From: Anaerolineaceae bacterium UBA1363
GTDB lineage: Bacteria > Chloroflexota > Anaerolineae > Anaerolineales > Anaerolineaceae
Assembly: GCA_002306055.1 (NCBI GenBank)
Contig: DBRR01000037.1
Span: forward strand, 6,743 to 70,742
Length of the DNA: 64,000 nt
Direction: 5' to 3'
The position numbers and the translations under genes are program-made. Below are positions 15,981 through 24,985 of the stretch, piece by piece (positions within the stretch are counted from its first letter, which is position 1; every line of letters begins with the position of its first letter). Under the pieces are notes generated by a model, which saw only the letters and a list, made by a program, of their open reading frames with translations, was not told the origin of the DNA and did not search any database.

Positions 15981-17539
15981 AACATGATCTGGCTTTCGGT
16001 CTTAATAGGCAAGGTAAAACAAATCCTTGCACCCTGGTGATAGGTTTCATCCACCCAAATTCTTCCCCCATGCGCCTTTACAATCGATTGACACAGATAC
16101 AAACCTAAACCGGTGCCTTTGGTAGTCTTGACCACTGCATTCGACCGGTAAAAGCGATCGAAGACATGCGGAACATCGATTGGGTCAAACCCTTTGCCTT
16201 GGTCCGTAATGCAAACCTGGATATTCTCATCGATTTTTTTCCCCTCGATTTTTATTGTCCCACCCTCAGAATACTTGATTGCATTTGTGAGTAAGTTGGA
16301 TATCAACTGGCTAATCCGCGTCTCATCAGCAACAATGATGGGAAAATCATCCGAAAGATCCGTGAGAATTTGGTGCTTATCGCTTTGCAGCGCGAACTTC
16401 TTGCTTAAATCATTGATCAATGCCGCCAAATCCACTTCTGTCTTGTGCAGCGTGATCCCGCCGGATTGCAGCTTGGTTGCATCCAGCAAATCCTCGACCA
16501 TCGCAGTCAGATGATCCGCTTCTTCTTCGATTACCTGCAAGCCCTCTTTGACCATCGCCTGATCCCATTCCACATCGTCTCGTAGGAGTGTGCTGGCATA
16601 GCCTTTGATCAAGGAGATTGGGGTTTTGAGTTCGTGGCTCATGACCGAAATAAAGTTCGTCTTAAGTTCTTCCGCCTCCCTGAAACGGGTAATATCGCGT
16701 ACCGAAGCGATAATATTCAGGAGCTCGCCTTCATCCGAAAACAACGGGGCGTACGTGATCTCCACGGGGATCGGATCCAATGGGCTGTATCGTAGCATGT
16801 CTCCTTCCAGAAAAAGGTCTTTCGTGGCGCCCCACTGCCGCTGGGACTTAACTACCTCATCCAGCTCAATCCCCTTCGGCGGTTTTGCCCACCGCACCAC
16901 CTGGTCAAATGGTTTATTAATCAATTCTTCTGCAGGCGCGTTTATCAGCCTTTCGAAAGCATGATTTACCTGGATTACTGTCAGGTCTGGATCAAGAATG
17001 AGGATGCCGTCCGCAACTGAACTAAGCAGTGCCGCCATCCGCAAGCCCTGGCGGGTCACCTGGGTGTAAAGCCTGGCGTTTCGGACAGCAATAGCCGCCT
17101 GGTTGGCGAAGTTGTTCAGAATATAGTAATCATTCGCCGAGAAAACAGCTCGATAGTTGCGGAAAACATAAATTTGCCCGATAGTAGCATGCTGGACGGT
17201 CATGGCAATGCCCACGCCTGTGATCATGCCCATGCTGATCTCACTCAACATGCGGTTGATTTCCGGAATGCATGCTTCTGCGCCTTCATCGCCGCAGCTA
17301 AGGCTTTCCAGCCAGGTCTCAAGATAAGACAATAACGCTGGCGGGATGCCCTGGTTGATCGCAATGTGCCAATCGCCTGCATCCCCTGCCAGGGCAATAA
17401 AGCCGGCATGCCCACTCAGCATCTCAATCGCGATGTACAGGATGCGGCTCAGGAGTTTGTTGAGGTCCAATTCCTCGGTGAGAGCTCGTGAGATCTCGAG
17501 CAGATACTCTCTCTGGCGTATACGATAATCAGGTAACAT
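15977..17539 (-). CDS. Sensor histidine kinase (GAF-PAS-HisKA-HATPase)
   Basis: A GAF-like domain covers about residues 10-160 and a PAS domain about 165-285 (ILDPDLTVIQVNHAFERL). The phospho-accepting histidine is in FISVMSHELKTPISLIKGY. The ATPase N, G1, F and G2 boxes are visible as ISNLLTNAIKYS, CITDQGKGFDP, FDRFYRS and GTGLGLYLC. No membrane helix is apparent, so it is probably a cytosolic sensor. No response regulator lies nearby, making it an orphan kinase; birA follows with overlapping codons. The promoter has TTGATA-18 bp-TACAAT ending 6 nt before the ATG with no Shine-Dalgarno, so the message is probably leaderless. Confidence 0.92.
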   Translation of the reverse strand: MLPDYRIRQREYLLEISRALTEELDLNKLLSRILYIAIEMLSGHAGFIALAGDAGDWHIAINQGIPPALLSYLETWLESLSCGDEGAEACIPEINRMLSEISMGMITGVGIAMTVQHATIGQIYVFRNYRAVFSANDYYILNNFANQAAIAVRNARLYTQVTRQGLRMAALLSSVADGILILDPDLTVIQVNHAFERLINAPAEELINKPFDQVVRWAKPPKGIELDEVVKSQRQWGATKDLFLEGDMLRYSPLDPIPVEITYAPLFSDEGELLNIIASVRDITRFREAEELKTNFISVMSHELKTPISLIKGYASTLLRDDVEWDQAMVKEGLQVIEEEADHLTAMVEDLLDATKLQSGGITLHKTEVDLAALINDLSKKFALQSDKHQILTDLSDDFPIIVADETRISQLISNLLTNAIKYSEGGTIKIEGKKIDENIQVCITDQGKGFDPIDVPHVFDRFYRSNAVVKTTKGTGLGLYLCQSIVKAHGGRIWVDETYHQGARICFTLPIKTESQIML

Positions 17540-17545
17540 AGGCTA

Positions 17546-17575
17546 ATTGTATCCCAGCTCAACAGCAACTATCAA
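17546..17575 (-). promoter_or_regulatory. Promoter of the histidine kinase gene, apparently leaderless
   Basis: TTGATA (17570-17575) and TACAAT (17546-17551) are 18 bp apart on the minus strand, and only 6 nt separate the -10 box from the ATG. Confidence 0.7.
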
Positions 17576-17610
17576 TCAGGCGGCGTTCCAGCCTGGATAA
17601 AACCCTGACT

Positions 17611-18390
17611 TTATCCCATCGGGTGGTTCAATATCTCCAGCAAAGACTTGTTTGTCATGTCCATTTGCAATGGTGTCACGGAAATATAGCCTTGCTTGAT
17701 CGCCCAATAGTCAGTACCTTCATCCATCAAGCCAGTCGGTGCTTCTCCACCAATCCAGTAATAAGGTTTCCCGCGAGGGTCCAGCCGTTTCTCCAGCGCA
17801 TCCCGGTACAATCTGACGCCCTGCCGGGTGTAGAGCACGCCTTTATACTGCCCGTCTTCCCGGTACGGTAGGTTGATATTCCAAATCGGCGGTTGGATCT
17901 TCACAATCGTATCAGCGAGCAACCCTTGGATTACCTCCACCGCTGCTTTGGCAGCAGACGCAAAATTGAGCTCCCCATCATATTGCTCCGGCGCGTCCAG
18001 CGAAACTGCGACACCCGGCTTACCATTAATGGAGGCTTCCATCGCCGCCGTAACTGTCCCGGAGTAAGTCACGTCCAGACCCACGTTGGCATTTGGGTTG
18101 ATGCCCGATACAACCACATCGATCGGTTTTTCGATCGCCCCCATGATGGCAATTGCCACGCAGTCTGAAGGCGCTCCATCACAAGAAAAAGCCTGGCTGC
18201 CATCAGCCAGCTTTACATCCCGCACCCTCAGCGGGCGGGTCATGGTCTTGACGTGCCCGCAGGCTGACCAATTATGATCCGGAGCCAACACGCTCACTTC
18301 GCAACCCGGTATCTGCCGGATCGCCTGAACAAGCGCCAAGAGACCAGGCGCAAACACCCCATCATCATTCGTCACCAAAAAATGGGTCAT
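17611..18390 (-). CDS. surE: 5'/3'-nucleotidase SurE
   Basis: This metal-dependent phosphatase acts on nucleoside monophosphates and is linked to survival functions. The N-terminal MTHFLVTNDDG carries the metal-binding Asp pair, followed by VLAPDHNWSACG and the conserved SGINPNANVG. The start at 18390 is chosen because GAGGT lies 6 nt upstream; the frame extends further, but into the end of secA. The start lies only 10 bp after the secA stop codon, so it is probably cotranscribed with secA. The length of 259 aa is normal. Confidence 0.94.
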   Translation of the reverse strand: MTHFLVTNDDGVFAPGLLALVQAIRQIPGCEVSVLAPDHNWSACGHVKTMTRPLRVRDVKLADGSQAFSCDGAPSDCVAIAIMGAIEKPIDVVVSGINPNANVGLDVTYSGTVTAAMEASINGKPGVAVSLDAPEQYDGELNFASAAKAAVEVIQGLLADTIVKIQPPIWNINLPYREDGQYKGVLYTRQGVRLYRDALEKRLDPRGKPYYWIGGEAPTGLMDEGTDYWAIKQGYISVTPLQMDMTNKSLLEILNHPMG

Positions 18391-18400
18391 TCCGTACCTC

Positions 18401-21400
18401 TTAGTGGCGTTTTCGCCGCTTCTTGTTCGAACTCGATTCAACAGCAGGCTTTGGCTCTGCTGCGCCTGAGGCTTTTACCGGAGCAGGAGTCGCGATTGCA
18501 TTTTGCGGTTCAGCTGCTTTCGTCGGACGGTAGCGGAACATTCTGCTGATCACTGTCTGGCGGACCTCCGAAAGCATCTCTGTAAACAGCGTACTCGCCT
18601 GGCTCTTATATCGCACCAGTGGGTCGCGCTGAGCATAAGATTCCATGCTGATCGAAACCCGCAACGCTTCCATGCGAGTCAGGTATTCCACCCAGGTTTC
18701 AGTGATTGTGCCGAGCAGCAAATCGCGATAGATGCGATTCTGAGCTTTATCACCCAGGACTTCGCGAATGCTTTCATGCAGGGTCTCTGGGATATCTTCA
18801 ATGGCTAATCCCGAGATGGCTCCGAATTCCTGTTCACCGAGCTTGGCGTTTAATGCGTCCTTTGTCGCATTTGGCAGGTCTGCCAGCCTGAAATTGTTAT
18901 TTGCCAGATGTTGAAACTCAAACTCCCCGAAAATTTCAGCAAGCTTCTTTTCTGCATCCTGTAAATGAGTCAGAACCTCTTCTGTAACTTTTTCAGCCGG
19001 CTGCTTTAGCAGTTGCTCTGACATAGAGAAAAGGTAGTTCAACCTCAGCTGGGTTTGGAAAGTTTTCCGATGCGAGCGGGCATCAAAAGCGATTCTCTTG
19101 CCCTCGGTGGTCAGCTGCACCAGTTGGATGCGCGCGTCTTCAGAGGTTAACGCAGCCTGCAGCAGTTCCGGGTTCGCTTCGAGGTCGCGCCGCACTTCGC
19201 CTTCAGCCCCAAACAGCCGATCCACTCGCTTTTCGAGCGCATCGTTGATCTGGGAATCAATTTTTTGCCGCACTTCTGCCCAAGGCAGTTGCGCCAGGTC
19301 AATGGGTTTCATCGCCCAGTTATCCCCAAAGCGTTTCTCAAGCGTCAGGAGGATCCGCCGGATTGTCGTCAACATCACGCCTGTCCGCAAGGCTTCCTTG
19401 AGTGGTGCCTTCATACTCATGGGGTCTTCCATGAAGCTGCGTTGTTGGGCTGGCGACAATCTCACCGGAGTCTGCACGATCGCGCCAATCTCCGCTGCCA
19501 GGTCATGCTGCTCACTTGGATCAAAGCTATCCAGGTAAGCATCCAGCATCTCATTGCGTTCTGCCAGCTGGGTCTTCATACTCTGCTCGCTGCGTTCAAA
19601 GAGCAGAGCCGCCCCTTCGCGGATGTGCTCATTCTCGCTCAGCACGGCATCTTTTGCCAATGCCACGAGTTTTTCGATCAGGGCATCTTCATCACTTGGA
19701 GTGCCAAGGTTGTCCAGCACCATCTTCAAGGAATAACTTGGGTAACTGCCAAAGTCTGTCTGGATGGAAGGCTGGATGTCCTCCAGGAATCCCAGTAATT
19801 TCCAGGGACCTTCTTTGTCCTCGAGACCGGTGCGTATCCTGCGGCTAAGCTCAGTGACCAGCATTTCGCTTACGTCTTCATGCAGGTCGTCCTTGGTAAA
19901 GATCTTGTCCCGCTGGCTGTAAATCCGGTTTCGCTGCGTGTTCAGCACATCATCGTATTCCAGCAAATGCTTGCGCACATCAAAGTTAGCGCCTTCCACG
20001 CGGGTCTGAGACTGCTCAACCAGCCTGTTCACCAGAGGAATTTCGATTGGCATGTTCTCGTCGATCTTGAAGCGCTGTAGCAACCCTTCCATTTGCTGCC
20101 CGCCAAACATGCGCATCAGGTCATCATCCAGCGCCAGGTAAAATCGCGATGAGCCAGGGTCCCCCTGCCGTCCAGCGCGGCCGCGCAGTTGGTTATCAAT
20201 GCGGCGCGCTTCATGTCGTGCTGAGCCAATGACATGCAAGCCGCCCAGTTCACGCACTTTTGCCATGTTCTGCATGTAGACCAGGAAGCCGTTCACTGCC
20301 TCTTGCTGGGTCTCGTCCAGGTCCCCATCCAGCGCCTTCACCGCTTCTAATCGTTCGGGCATGGACATGTTGTAGGGGTCAGCCTGGGTTTTCTCCGCCA
20401 GCACCTGGTTTACCCGCGAGAGCAAGCCTTCAGACAACTCACCACCCAGCTTGATATCCACACCGCGGCCAGCCATGTTGGTGGCAATCGTCACAGCCCC
20501 AAACGCGCCGGCTCCAGCGATGATCAGCGACTCTTCTGTGTGCTTGCGGGCATTCAACACCTGGTGCGGGATACCGCTGTCGAACAGAGCTTTCAGACGT
20601 TCCCAATCTTTTTCTTCCAGCTTCAGCAGAGCCAGCAGGTTCGCCTTATTGGATTCATCTGCCAGGTCGAGCGTGGTCATTCCGTTTTGCGTTGCAAGCC
20701 GACGCAATTCCGGCATGCGCAGCTTATCCAGAGGTTCGCTTAAGATTTTCAGCTCGGGTTGATCAACAAAATCAGCCTCGTTGAGCCCCTTGGTTTTGAA
20801 CCATGCCTGTCGGATCAGTTTCACCTGCAGCAGGCGCCGCACCATCTCTGGGCTCAATCGCTCCGAAAGGCGTTCGGAGTTTTCAACCGAGGTCGAGCCC
20901 ACCAGTTGCGGTCGCCCGATTACATGATAATAGATGATTTCCTGTACAATCGCGCGCACTTTGCCTTCCGTCGTGCGATAGATCACATCCGGATAATCCT
21001 TGCGCTTGTAGAACAGGGGTTTTTTCTGGGGATCCGATGCGGCATAGTAATAGGTGAACTTGTAACCTTCCTCATCCTTCACCTCTTCATCGCGCAGACC
21101 CGATTCCGGCCGCATTGCCTGGTATTCCAGGTTTGTTGGAATCGAAAGCACGTCCAATCCGTAGATCCGGAAGAACTCCTCTTTCTCGGTAAGCGCTGTA
21201 CCAGTCATGCCAGCCAGTTTGCTGTACATGCGGAAGTAATTCTGGATGGTGATGGTGGCATGCGTGATATTTTCCGCTTGCACCTTCACGCCTTCCTTGG
21301 CTTCGATTGCCTGGTGCAAACCGTCGGACCAGCGCCTTCCGGGCATCATGCGACCGGTAAACTCATCCACGATGATGACTTCGCCATTCTGGACAATGTA

Positions 21401-22414
21401 ATCCTTATTTCGCCTGAAAAGGAATGCCGCTCGCAGGGATTGCTCCAAAAAACCCATCAAGCGCGCCTGCTCGGGTTTAATATCTTCAGGTCGCTCAGGG
21501 TCAGAGAGTGGCTCCCCGAGCAGCTCTTCCACGTGCCCGATGCCGACTTCGGTCAGGCTCACGGTTTGGTCTTTTTCTTCAACCTCATAATCTTCGGGGT
21601 TCAGTGCCCTGACAATCTGCGCCATGCGGATGTAGTTCTCGGAATCCTCATGCGCTGCGCCCGAAATGATTAACGGAGTTCGCGCCTCATCGATCAGAAT
21701 GTTGTCAACTTCATCGATGATGGCAAAATGATGCCCACGCTGAACACGTTGATCCCAACGCATGGTGATGTTGTCGCGCAGATAGTCAAAACCAAACTCA
21801 CTGTTGGTTCCGTAGGTGATATCAGCCAGGTAGGCCTGCTTACGCGGCACAGGTCTGAGCAGATTGGTAGCTTCTGTTAAGGATCTCTCGTTGGGATCGA
21901 AGATGAAAGCATGCTCGCCGCCATCTGCACTACCGACTGACTGGAGTACGCCTACGCTCATACCCAACATGGCAAATATCGCGCCCATCCAGCGTCCGTC
22001 GCGCCTTGCCAGGTAATCGTTCACCGTGACCAGGTGAGCACCCTTGCCTTCGAGGGCGTTAAGGTAAAGCGGCAGAGTGGCAGAGAGGGTTTTGCCTTCT
22101 CCCGTTCGCAGTTCCGATATACCCCCTTGGTGTAGATTAATGCCGCAGATTAACTGTACGTCGTAGTGGCGCTGCCCCAATACCCGCTTGCTGGCTTCGC
22201 GTACGGTCGCGAAGGCTTCCGGCAGGAGTGCGTCGAGAGTTTCGCCTTTAGCCAGGCGCTCACGGTATTCAGCCGTCTTGGCTCCAAGCGCATCATTGCT
22301 CAGCTTCTCAAATTGTGCTTCGAGGGCATTGATCTGGTCCACAATCGTTACCAGTTGGTCAATTTTCTTTTTATGCGGATCTCCTGTGAAGATCTGCCCA
22401 ATTTTCTTGAACAT
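18401..22414 (-). CDS. secA: Preprotein translocase ATPase SecA, strongly enlarged
   Basis: SecA drives protein export through SecYEG. The motor is complete: Walker A in LRTGEGKT (near 103-109), the DEAD-box region IIDEVDNILIDEARTPL, AGMTGTA, ATNMAGRGVDI, and QLRGRAGRQGDPG. The length of 1337 aa far exceeds the usual 800-950. Extra sequence is seen at two places: about 90 residues at ~521-612 within the second nucleotide-binding domain, and about 290 residues between LLEYDDVLNTQR (~818) and YAQRDPLVRYK (~1260) in the helical scaffold region. The C-terminus lacks the CxCxSG zinc motif and ends in a basic tail (KKRRKR). The start is supported by AGGA upstream. Whether such inserts are typical of the phylum needs an alignment. 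Confidence 0.95.
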   Translation of the reverse strand: MFKKIGQIFTGDPHKKKIDQLVTIVDQINALEAQFEKLSNDALGAKTAEYRERLAKGETLDALLPEAFATVREASKRVLGQRHYDVQLICGINLHQGGISELRTGEGKTLSATLPLYLNALEGKGAHLVTVNDYLARRDGRWMGAIFAMLGMSVGVLQSVGSADGGEHAFIFDPNERSLTEATNLLRPVPRKQAYLADITYGTNSEFGFDYLRDNITMRWDQRVQRGHHFAIIDEVDNILIDEARTPLIISGAAHEDSENYIRMAQIVRALNPEDYEVEEKDQTVSLTEVGIGHVEELLGEPLSDPERPEDIKPEQARLMGFLEQSLRAAFLFRRNKDYIVQNGEVIIVDEFTGRMMPGRRWSDGLHQAIEAKEGVKVQAENITHATITIQNYFRMYSKLAGMTGTALTEKEEFFRIYGLDVLSIPTNLEYQAMRPESGLRDEEVKDEEGYKFTYYYAASDPQKKPLFYKRKDYPDVIYRTTEGKVRAIVQEIIYYHVIGRPQLVGSTSVENSERLSERLSPEMVRRLLQVKLIRQAWFKTKGLNEADFVDQPELKILSEPLDKLRMPELRRLATQNGMTTLDLADESNKANLLALLKLEEKDWERLKALFDSGIPHQVLNARKHTEESLIIAGAGAFGAVTIATNMAGRGVDIKLGGELSEGLLSRVNQVLAEKTQADPYNMSMPERLEAVKALDGDLDETQQEAVNGFLVYMQNMAKVRELGGLHVIGSARHEARRIDNQLRGRAGRQGDPGSSRFYLALDDDLMRMFGGQQMEGLLQRFKIDENMPIEIPLVNRLVEQSQTRVEGANFDVRKHLLEYDDVLNTQRNRIYSQRDKIFTKDDLHEDVSEMLVTELSRRIRTGLEDKEGPWKLLGFLEDIQPSIQTDFGSYPSYSLKMVLDNLGTPSDEDALIEKLVALAKDAVLSENEHIREGAALLFERSEQSMKTQLAERNEMLDAYLDSFDPSEQHDLAAEIGAIVQTPVRLSPAQQRSFMEDPMSMKAPLKEALRTGVMLTTIRRILLTLEKRFGDNWAMKPIDLAQLPWAEVRQKIDSQINDALEKRVDRLFGAEGEVRRDLEANPELLQAALTSEDARIQLVQLTTEGKRIAFDARSHRKTFQTQLRLNYLFSMSEQLLKQPAEKVTEEVLTHLQDAEKKLAEIFGEFEFQHLANNNFRLADLPNATKDALNAKLGEQEFGAISGLAIEDIPETLHESIREVLGDKAQNRIYRDLLLGTITETWVEYLTRMEALRVSISMESYAQRDPLVRYKSQASTLFTEMLSEVRQTVISRMFRYRPTKAAEPQNAIATPAPVKASGAAEPKPAVESSSNKKRRKRH

Positions 22415-22649
22415 ACGTCAAATCCTGTGAGTCTTTTTTTCAATCAATTTCGGGCTGCCAAAACCACCTGTTATGGCAACCTGTAATGGGAAATTATAGC
22501 ATACCGCCTGCTCGCCAGTTTACAACCGTGTGCCTCAAAAATTATCATACTAAAAGAAGGAACGTTTCCTCAATATAAATGTTACTCTAGGGCTGATTTC
22601 AGTTCCGCAGAGGCATTGATGTCAGAGTGTTTAATTAACGTGCACAGTC

Positions 22650-23723
22650 TCAAGATCCTGCCGGGTCATTGCCTGCGTCTGAAGGATGTGAGTGGTCATG
22701 ATCTTCTTCGTTTTCCCGCTGATGGGCATGAAAGTGCGTATGGGTGTATTCGATCATCTCCGGGAGGAGATCGTCGCCCCTGCGTTTGACCACCATTTCG
22801 GTATGTGTATGGGGATGGGTGTGCTGGATACTGATTGTGTCGGTTACCAAAAACCAACTGGCAGCGGCCATCAGGATCAGTCCCACCCAAAAAGTTGGCA
22901 GAGGAAGCGCCCGGAAAATCAGGAGGGAGAAAATCACTCCCAGAAATGGAGCCACAGCATAGTAGGCGCTCGTTTTTGCCGCGCCAAGCTGCATTTGTGC
23001 CTTGACATAGTAATTGATGCTCAACCCGTAAGCTACGAAGCCAAGCAGAATGGTTAGTAAGATGAAACCAACCTGAGGAAAAGCCTCTCTGGTCAGTAAA
23101 GCCAGAATTAAGGAACCAAATCCCGAACCAATGCCCTTGATGATGACGATATCTGAACTGGCGCGGTTAGAAAGCTTGCGCGTGAAGTTGTTTTCAAGCC
23201 CCCAGGCTGTGCTTGCCGCCAAAATCAATAACGAACCGCTCGAAAATCGAAAGGCTGAAAAACTTTCCATCGAAAGAAGCACACTTGCGAGTGTCACTAA
23301 CCCAATCCCAATCCAGAGTCTTCGGGATATCGCTTCCTTAAAAAGAAGTAAGGCAATTAGTGATGTGGCAACGATCTCAAAATTATTCAGGAGTGAGGCA
23401 TTCGCTGCCAAAGTACTTCTCAGACCGAACATTAACAGCGCGGGGGCAAGAATGTCAAGCAGTACCATCCCCAGGATATAAGGCTTCTCATCCTTTTCGA
23501 TAGGGGCGAAAACCCGGCCTTTTGGTTTGGTGCGCAAGACCCACATTCCAAGCATCCCCAAGCCTGCCCCAAGATACAGGAATGCTGCCATGTATAATGG
23601 CTCCACAGAGCCCAAAAGCAAGCGTGAAAACGGCATATTCAGGGCATAGAGAGCAGCTGCAAGGAATGCATATGCGGTTGCTTCGCGCAGACTGTTGGTG
23701 TTCTTTCGGCTAAGCATATTCAT
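22650..23723 (-). CDS. EamA/DMT-family transporter with His-rich C-terminal tail
   Basis: About ten hydrophobic helices spread over residues 15-295 in two EamA-like halves place this in the drug/metabolite transporter superfamily, in the cytoplasmic membrane. The substrate cannot be read from sequence. The last ~55 residues are unusual: they carry HTHPHTHTE, YTHTHFHAH and DHDHSHPSD, a likely Zn/Ni/Cu-binding cytosolic tail. A role in metal export or in metal sensing by the transporter is possible but inferred. TATAAT lies 8 nt before the ATG, overlapping GGGAAC, so the start may be leaderless or weakly ribosome-guided. Confidence 0.82.
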   Translation of the reverse strand: MNMLSRKNTNSLREATAYAFLAAALYALNMPFSRLLLGSVEPLYMAAFLYLGAGLGMLGMWVLRTKPKGRVFAPIEKDEKPYILGMVLLDILAPALLMFGLRSTLAANASLLNNFEIVATSLIALLLFKEAISRRLWIGIGLVTLASVLLSMESFSAFRFSSGSLLILAASTAWGLENNFTRKLSNRASSDIVIIKGIGSGFGSLILALLTREAFPQVGFILLTILLGFVAYGLSINYYVKAQMQLGAAKTSAYYAVAPFLGVIFSLLIFRALPLPTFWVGLILMAAASWFLVTDTISIQHTHPHTHTEMVVKRRGDDLLPEMIEYTHTHFHAHQRENEEDHDHSHPSDAGNDPAGS

Positions 23724-23740
23724 TAGTTCCCATTATAGTC

Positions 23741-23769
23741 AAAAGCCGGCTTAGACTCAGCCGGCTTTT
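23741..23769 (-). terminator. Terminator after the SPFH gene
   Basis: A perfect 11-bp stem (AAAAGCCGGCT / AGCCGGCTTTT, 7-nt loop) ends in TTTT. It stands about 95 bp after the SPFH stop codon, just before the EamA promoter. Confidence 0.75.
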
Positions 23770-23863
23770 GGTTCCTCAAACCTGAATTATTCGCGACACA
23801 TTGGGTCCAGTTTGCCACCTTCACTCTGGAGGAGTGATTAATTATGTGCCGAGTTCACAATTG

Positions 23864-24718
23864 TTACGGTTCCTCAGTGGGCAGGCTCAGAAATCGCGAG
23901 ATATCAATCATCATGTCATTCCCGCTGGTCATCACCTGGGGCAGGATCCCATTCCATTTCGTCAGGAAAAGGTATTGGAGGTATTCTGGTGTCAGGGCGC
24001 CGGTTTGGTTGAGCGCCTTTTGCGCGTCTGCCTGACCCTTCGCCTCCGTTATTACCGTCTGTGCGTCAATCTCTGCCTGTGCCAGCTTTTGCTTGGATGT
24101 TTCCACCTGTTGCTGCGCGACTTGTTTTGCTTCAATGGCTTGCTGATATTCACTTGAAAAATCGAAGTTAACAATGTTGAAGTTCTCAACAATGATGAAA
24201 TACGGTTCCAACTGCTTGGTCAGTTCGCTTTCAGCCAAAAAACGGACTTCATCACGCTTGGTAATCAGCTCTTCAGCTGAGAATTGGGCTGTTACGGCTT
24301 TGAAAGTGTTCTGAATTGCCGGGGCGACAATGATGTTGGCATAATCTGCGCCAACATTCTCAAAAACATCCTTCGCGCGGCTTCCATCCAGGTGATAGTT
24401 AACCGCAATCAGGGATGTTACTACCTGCAGGTTTTCTGACATGGCTGTTGCCTGGACTTCATCCTTCTGCGTCCGCACGTTCATCAACACGACGCGTTCC
24501 ACGAATGGAAGCTTAATATTGATGCCGGGGAAAGATACTCGATCAACTGCGCTAAATCGCAGAACCACACCGATGTTGCCTGCGGGAACTTCATAAAATA
24601 GCGACGTTGCCAGTATGATTAATACCAGGGCAATTAAAATGATAGGTACCACCCGTTTGTTTAACTTCAAACTATTGGTGGGTTTTGAATTTGCTGTTGA
24701 AAATTTACCATCGAACAT
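23864..24718 (-). CDS. Prohibitin-type SPFH membrane protein
   Basis: One N-terminal membrane helix (about residues 24-42, VVPIILIALVLIILATSLF) is followed by an SPFH/PHB domain. Visible features are VPAGNIGVVLRF, PGINIKLPFVE, MSENLQVVTSLIAVNYHLDG and SAEELITKRDEV. A charged Gln/Ala-rich coiled coil follows (~200-250), with VETSKQKLAQAEIDAQTVI. Such proteins form oligomeric membrane scaffolds or act as protease cofactors. No NfeD or FtsH partner is adjacent. GGTGA precedes the ATG. It appears to be a single-gene unit ending at the 23741 hairpin. Confidence 0.9.
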   Translation of the reverse strand: MFDGKFSTANSKPTNSLKLNKRVVPIILIALVLIILATSLFYEVPAGNIGVVLRFSAVDRVSFPGINIKLPFVERVVLMNVRTQKDEVQATAMSENLQVVTSLIAVNYHLDGSRAKDVFENVGADYANIIVAPAIQNTFKAVTAQFSAEELITKRDEVRFLAESELTKQLEPYFIIVENFNIVNFDFSSEYQQAIEAKQVAQQQVETSKQKLAQAEIDAQTVITEAKGQADAQKALNQTGALTPEYLQYLFLTKWNGILPQVMTSGNDMMIDISRFLSLPTEEP

Positions 24719-24918
24719 AGTTTCACCTCTCTCAGGTTTATTATTCCAGATATTTAAAAGAGTTGCTATAGATTATCTAAGGTATTCCACGATTGTCCCG
24801 AGTTAAAGCGGGCTGGGTCATGGTATTTTACCCAATAATAAATACATCTCAAATTCGCTGAATAACACACAAAGTAAACTTTAGGGTTATTCCCCGCACC
24901 TAAAAACGACTTCCTCAA

Positions 24919-24958
24919 GAGGGGTGAGATCACAGAAAATCTGTGCGACCTCACCTCT
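24919..24958 (-). terminator. Long imperfect hairpin after the FGE-like gene
   Basis: GAGGTGAG...CACAG pairs with CTGTG...CTCACCCCTC around an ATTTT loop, about 30 bp after the stop codon at 24986. A TTTTT run comes only about 12 nt later, so it is a non-canonical terminator or an RNA-stabilising structure. Confidence 0.45.
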
Positions 24959-24985
24959 CCATTAATGCGGTTGCTTTACAGCCCC

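Noticed and set aside
20759..21673. 304-codon plus-strand open frame inside secA
   Set aside because: It lies wholly antisense to a strongly conserved gene, has no ribosome binding site and no recognisable motif; it reflects codon bias of the minus strand.
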